Below, one piece after another: positions 7,398 to 8,333 of a DNA stretch of 8,333 nucleotides; position 1 is the first letter of the stretch; the number at the start of each line of letters is the position of its first letter. The notes beneath the pieces were generated by a model. The model had not been told where the DNA came from. It did not search any database and was given only the letters and a program-made list of their open reading frames with translations. The stretch is from UBA830 sp036339975 (GTDB lineage Bacteria > Pseudomonadota > Alphaproteobacteria > MPNO01 > UBA830): NCBI GenBank assembly GCA_036339975.1, contig JAYYZV010000108.1, forward strand, positions 1-8,333. Reading direction: 5' to 3'. Made by a program: the position numbers and the translations under genes.

Positions 7398-7521
7398 AAA
7401 TTTATTTCCCATAACGATCGATGTATAGAAAATGGTACCGACCAGAGAGCAAGGGAGGCCAGTTACCGTCGCGGAGCCCGGGGTTATAGCGCCGTATCAT
7501 TCATTTGGTTTTAGTCACTCT

Positions 7522-8187
7522 CTAGTCGGCTGCTAATTTCAGCGCAATCGCGCAGCACCAAGGGCAAAGTACTAGACATGCGAGTAACAACCCGCTTAGG
7601 AAAAGCAACTGCTGAGTGACAGGAAATCCGCCAATAGATGCCTCGACCGCCCCGGCTCCAAAAATCAGCACCGGAATGACCAGTGGGAGTACCAGCAATG
7701 AGAATAAAACACCGCTTCTGCGTGCGCCCAACGTTAGAGCCGCCCCTAACGCCCCTATCAAACTGATGATCGCGGTCCCTAAGGCCATCGAAAATGTTAA
7801 AACAACATATCCATCCAACTGGAGATTTAGCAGGACACCAATTAGCGGAGCGGCCACCAAAAACGGAACGCCAGTGGTTATCCAATGTGCCAGGATCTTC
7901 GCAAGTGCTGTAATCCAGAGCGGTTGCGGTGCGACAACAAGTAGGTCTAGCGTGCCATCTTGGAAATCGTTCTGGAATAGGCGGTCGAAAGACAGCATCG
8001 CTGATAAAAGCGCCGTAACCCAAAGGATTCCAGGAGCCATACGGGCCAACATGTTAGGCTCTGCGCCGACGCCAAACGGGAATAAAGAGGCTGCGATAAC
8101 GAAGAAAACGATCACCATAAATGTGTCGCTTAGTTGGCGAAGCGCAATGCGGATGTCACGTGCGATAAGGGTGGAGAATGCGCTCAT
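7522..8187 (-). CDS. ccmB: CcmB, ABC-type haem release complex permease subunit
   Basis: 221 residues, the usual size for the family (E. coli 220). CcmB is the membrane subunit that pairs with the CcmA ATPase; the complex uses ATP to release holo-CcmE from CcmC/CcmD. It has six predicted hydrophobic segments (about 22-40, 51-66, 91-115, 127-152, 157-178 and 191-215). The cytoplasmic family motif FDRLFQNDFQDGTLDLL lies at about 67-83, and the helix running into GARRSGVLFSLLVLPLVIPVLIF is typical. The ATG (8187-8185) overlaps the ccmA stop as ATGA, so A and B are translationally coupled. Its stop is followed by a long non-coding gap rather than directly by ccmC. Confidence 0.95.
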   Translation of the reverse strand: MSAFSTLIARDIRIALRQLSDTFMVIVFFVIAASLFPFGVGAEPNMLARMAPGILWVTALLSAMLSFDRLFQNDFQDGTLDLLVVAPQPLWITALAKILAHWITTGVPFLVAAPLIGVLLNLQLDGYVVLTFSMALGTAIISLIGALGAALTLGARRSGVLFSLLVLPLVIPVLIFGAGAVEASIGGFPVTQQLLFLSGLLLACLVLCPWCCAIALKLAAD

Positions 8188-8333
8188 AACATATTACCTG
8201 AAGTGGATTTGGTAACGCCCGACTCGTTCCAGAGTGTTTTGTTTTTCCACGCGAAGGCCGAGGTGTCGATTTGCACCGCGTCGTCGATCGCGATTGGCAC
8301 AGTTGTCGATGCGCCGACCAGGCCGCCGGCAGC
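8184..8333 (-). CDS. ccmA: CcmA, ABC transporter ATPase, C-terminal fragment
   Basis: Only the last 49 residues are in the window; the reading frame is open to the right edge. It begins AAGGLVGASTTVPIAIDDAVQID, which fits the usual CcmA ending of a conserved AAGG strand followed by a DA.ID segment. The call also rests on its position, overlapping ccmB by ATGA. CcmA hydrolyses ATP to drive haem chaperone release with CcmB. Two oddities stand out. The position expected to carry the ABC H-loop histidine (family pattern ATH) reads Thr (codon 8303-8301). The tail also extends some 25 polar residues past the usual end. Walker A, Walker B and the signature motif lie outside the window. Confidence 0.85.
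   Translation of the reverse strand, partial: AAGGLVGASTTVPIAIDDAVQIDTSAFAWKNKTLWNESGVTKSTSGNML

Larger units (their letters stand above)
7176..7521 (-). other. Long ccmB-ccmC spacer, probably regulatory
   Basis: This 346-nt gap interrupts an otherwise compact operon. It lacks extended coding potential in any frame; the longest candidate I read is a 32-codon minus-strand ORF (7402-7500) without a Shine-Dalgarno. It is AT-richer than the flanking genes and contains two adjacent perfect inverted repeats (7279-7328 and 7328-7367), a 14-bp palindrome (7207-7220) and a weak sigma70-like pair (7370-7397). The simplest reading is a separate promoter and structured leader for ccmCDEFGHI, but an eroded insertion is possible. 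No transposon ends or target duplications were recognised. Confidence 0.6.

Noticed and set aside
7441..7500. Possible tRNA or other stable RNA in the GC-rich part of the spacer
   Set aside because: No cloverleaf, T-loop consensus or CCA-type acceptor pairing could be drawn.
7511..8023. 170-codon minus-strand ORF overlapping ccmB
   Set aside because: Different frame within ccmB, Arg/Gly/Cys-rich, no family resemblance.
7616..8215. 199-codon plus-strand ORF antisense to ccmB
   Set aside because: Shadow of ccmB; low-complexity composition and no Shine-Dalgarno or recognisable motif.

Overview
The window carries a nearly complete System I cytochrome c maturation (ccm) cluster, all on the minus strand. 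In transcription order from right to left it reads ccmA (3' end only), ccmB, ccmC, ccmD, ccmE, ccmF, ccmG, ccmH and ccmI. A DUF3500-family gene of unknown function follows in the same orientation and runs off the left edge. Mid-50s GC content by eye, the protein signatures (the CcmC and CcmF WWD regions, a separate full-length two-part CcmI, short CcmH) and System I itself point to an alphaproteobacterium, perhaps of the Rhodospirillales or a marine relative. That placement is an inference from remembered families, not a database result.

Layout: 8184-8333 is the CcmA C-terminus, whose stop overlaps the ccmB start. ccmB (7522-8187) is followed by an unusually long non-coding spacer (7176-7521) containing two tandem perfect stem-loops, a 14-bp palindrome and a weak promoter-like pair. 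Next come ccmC (6426-7175), a second spacer (6271-6425), and a tightly packed block: ccmD-ccmE-ccmF joined by 4-nt stop/start overlaps, 15 nt to ccmG, then ccmG-ccmH-ccmI again joined by 4-nt overlaps. A short gap with an inverted repeat (1139-1165) separates ccmI from the DUF3500 gene (1-1098, C-terminus missing).

How the genes work together (established for System I): CcmA (ATPase) and CcmB form an ABC complex. CcmC with CcmD loads haem onto the periplasmic chaperone CcmE, and CcmAB ATP hydrolysis releases holo-CcmE. CcmG and CcmH keep the apocytochrome CXXCH cysteines reduced, CcmI holds the apocytochrome, and CcmF with CcmH/CcmI attaches haem from CcmE. Key catalytic or ligand residues are intact in CcmC, CcmE, CcmF, CcmG and CcmH. 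One possible exception is the CcmA tail, where the position expected to hold the ABC 'H-loop' histidine reads threonine.

No tRNA, rRNA, CRISPR array, insertion sequence or integration site was seen. The parts least explained by known biology are the structured ccmB-ccmC spacer, the CcmA substitution and the DUF3500 neighbour. Otherwise this is an ordinary housekeeping respiratory-biogenesis locus.
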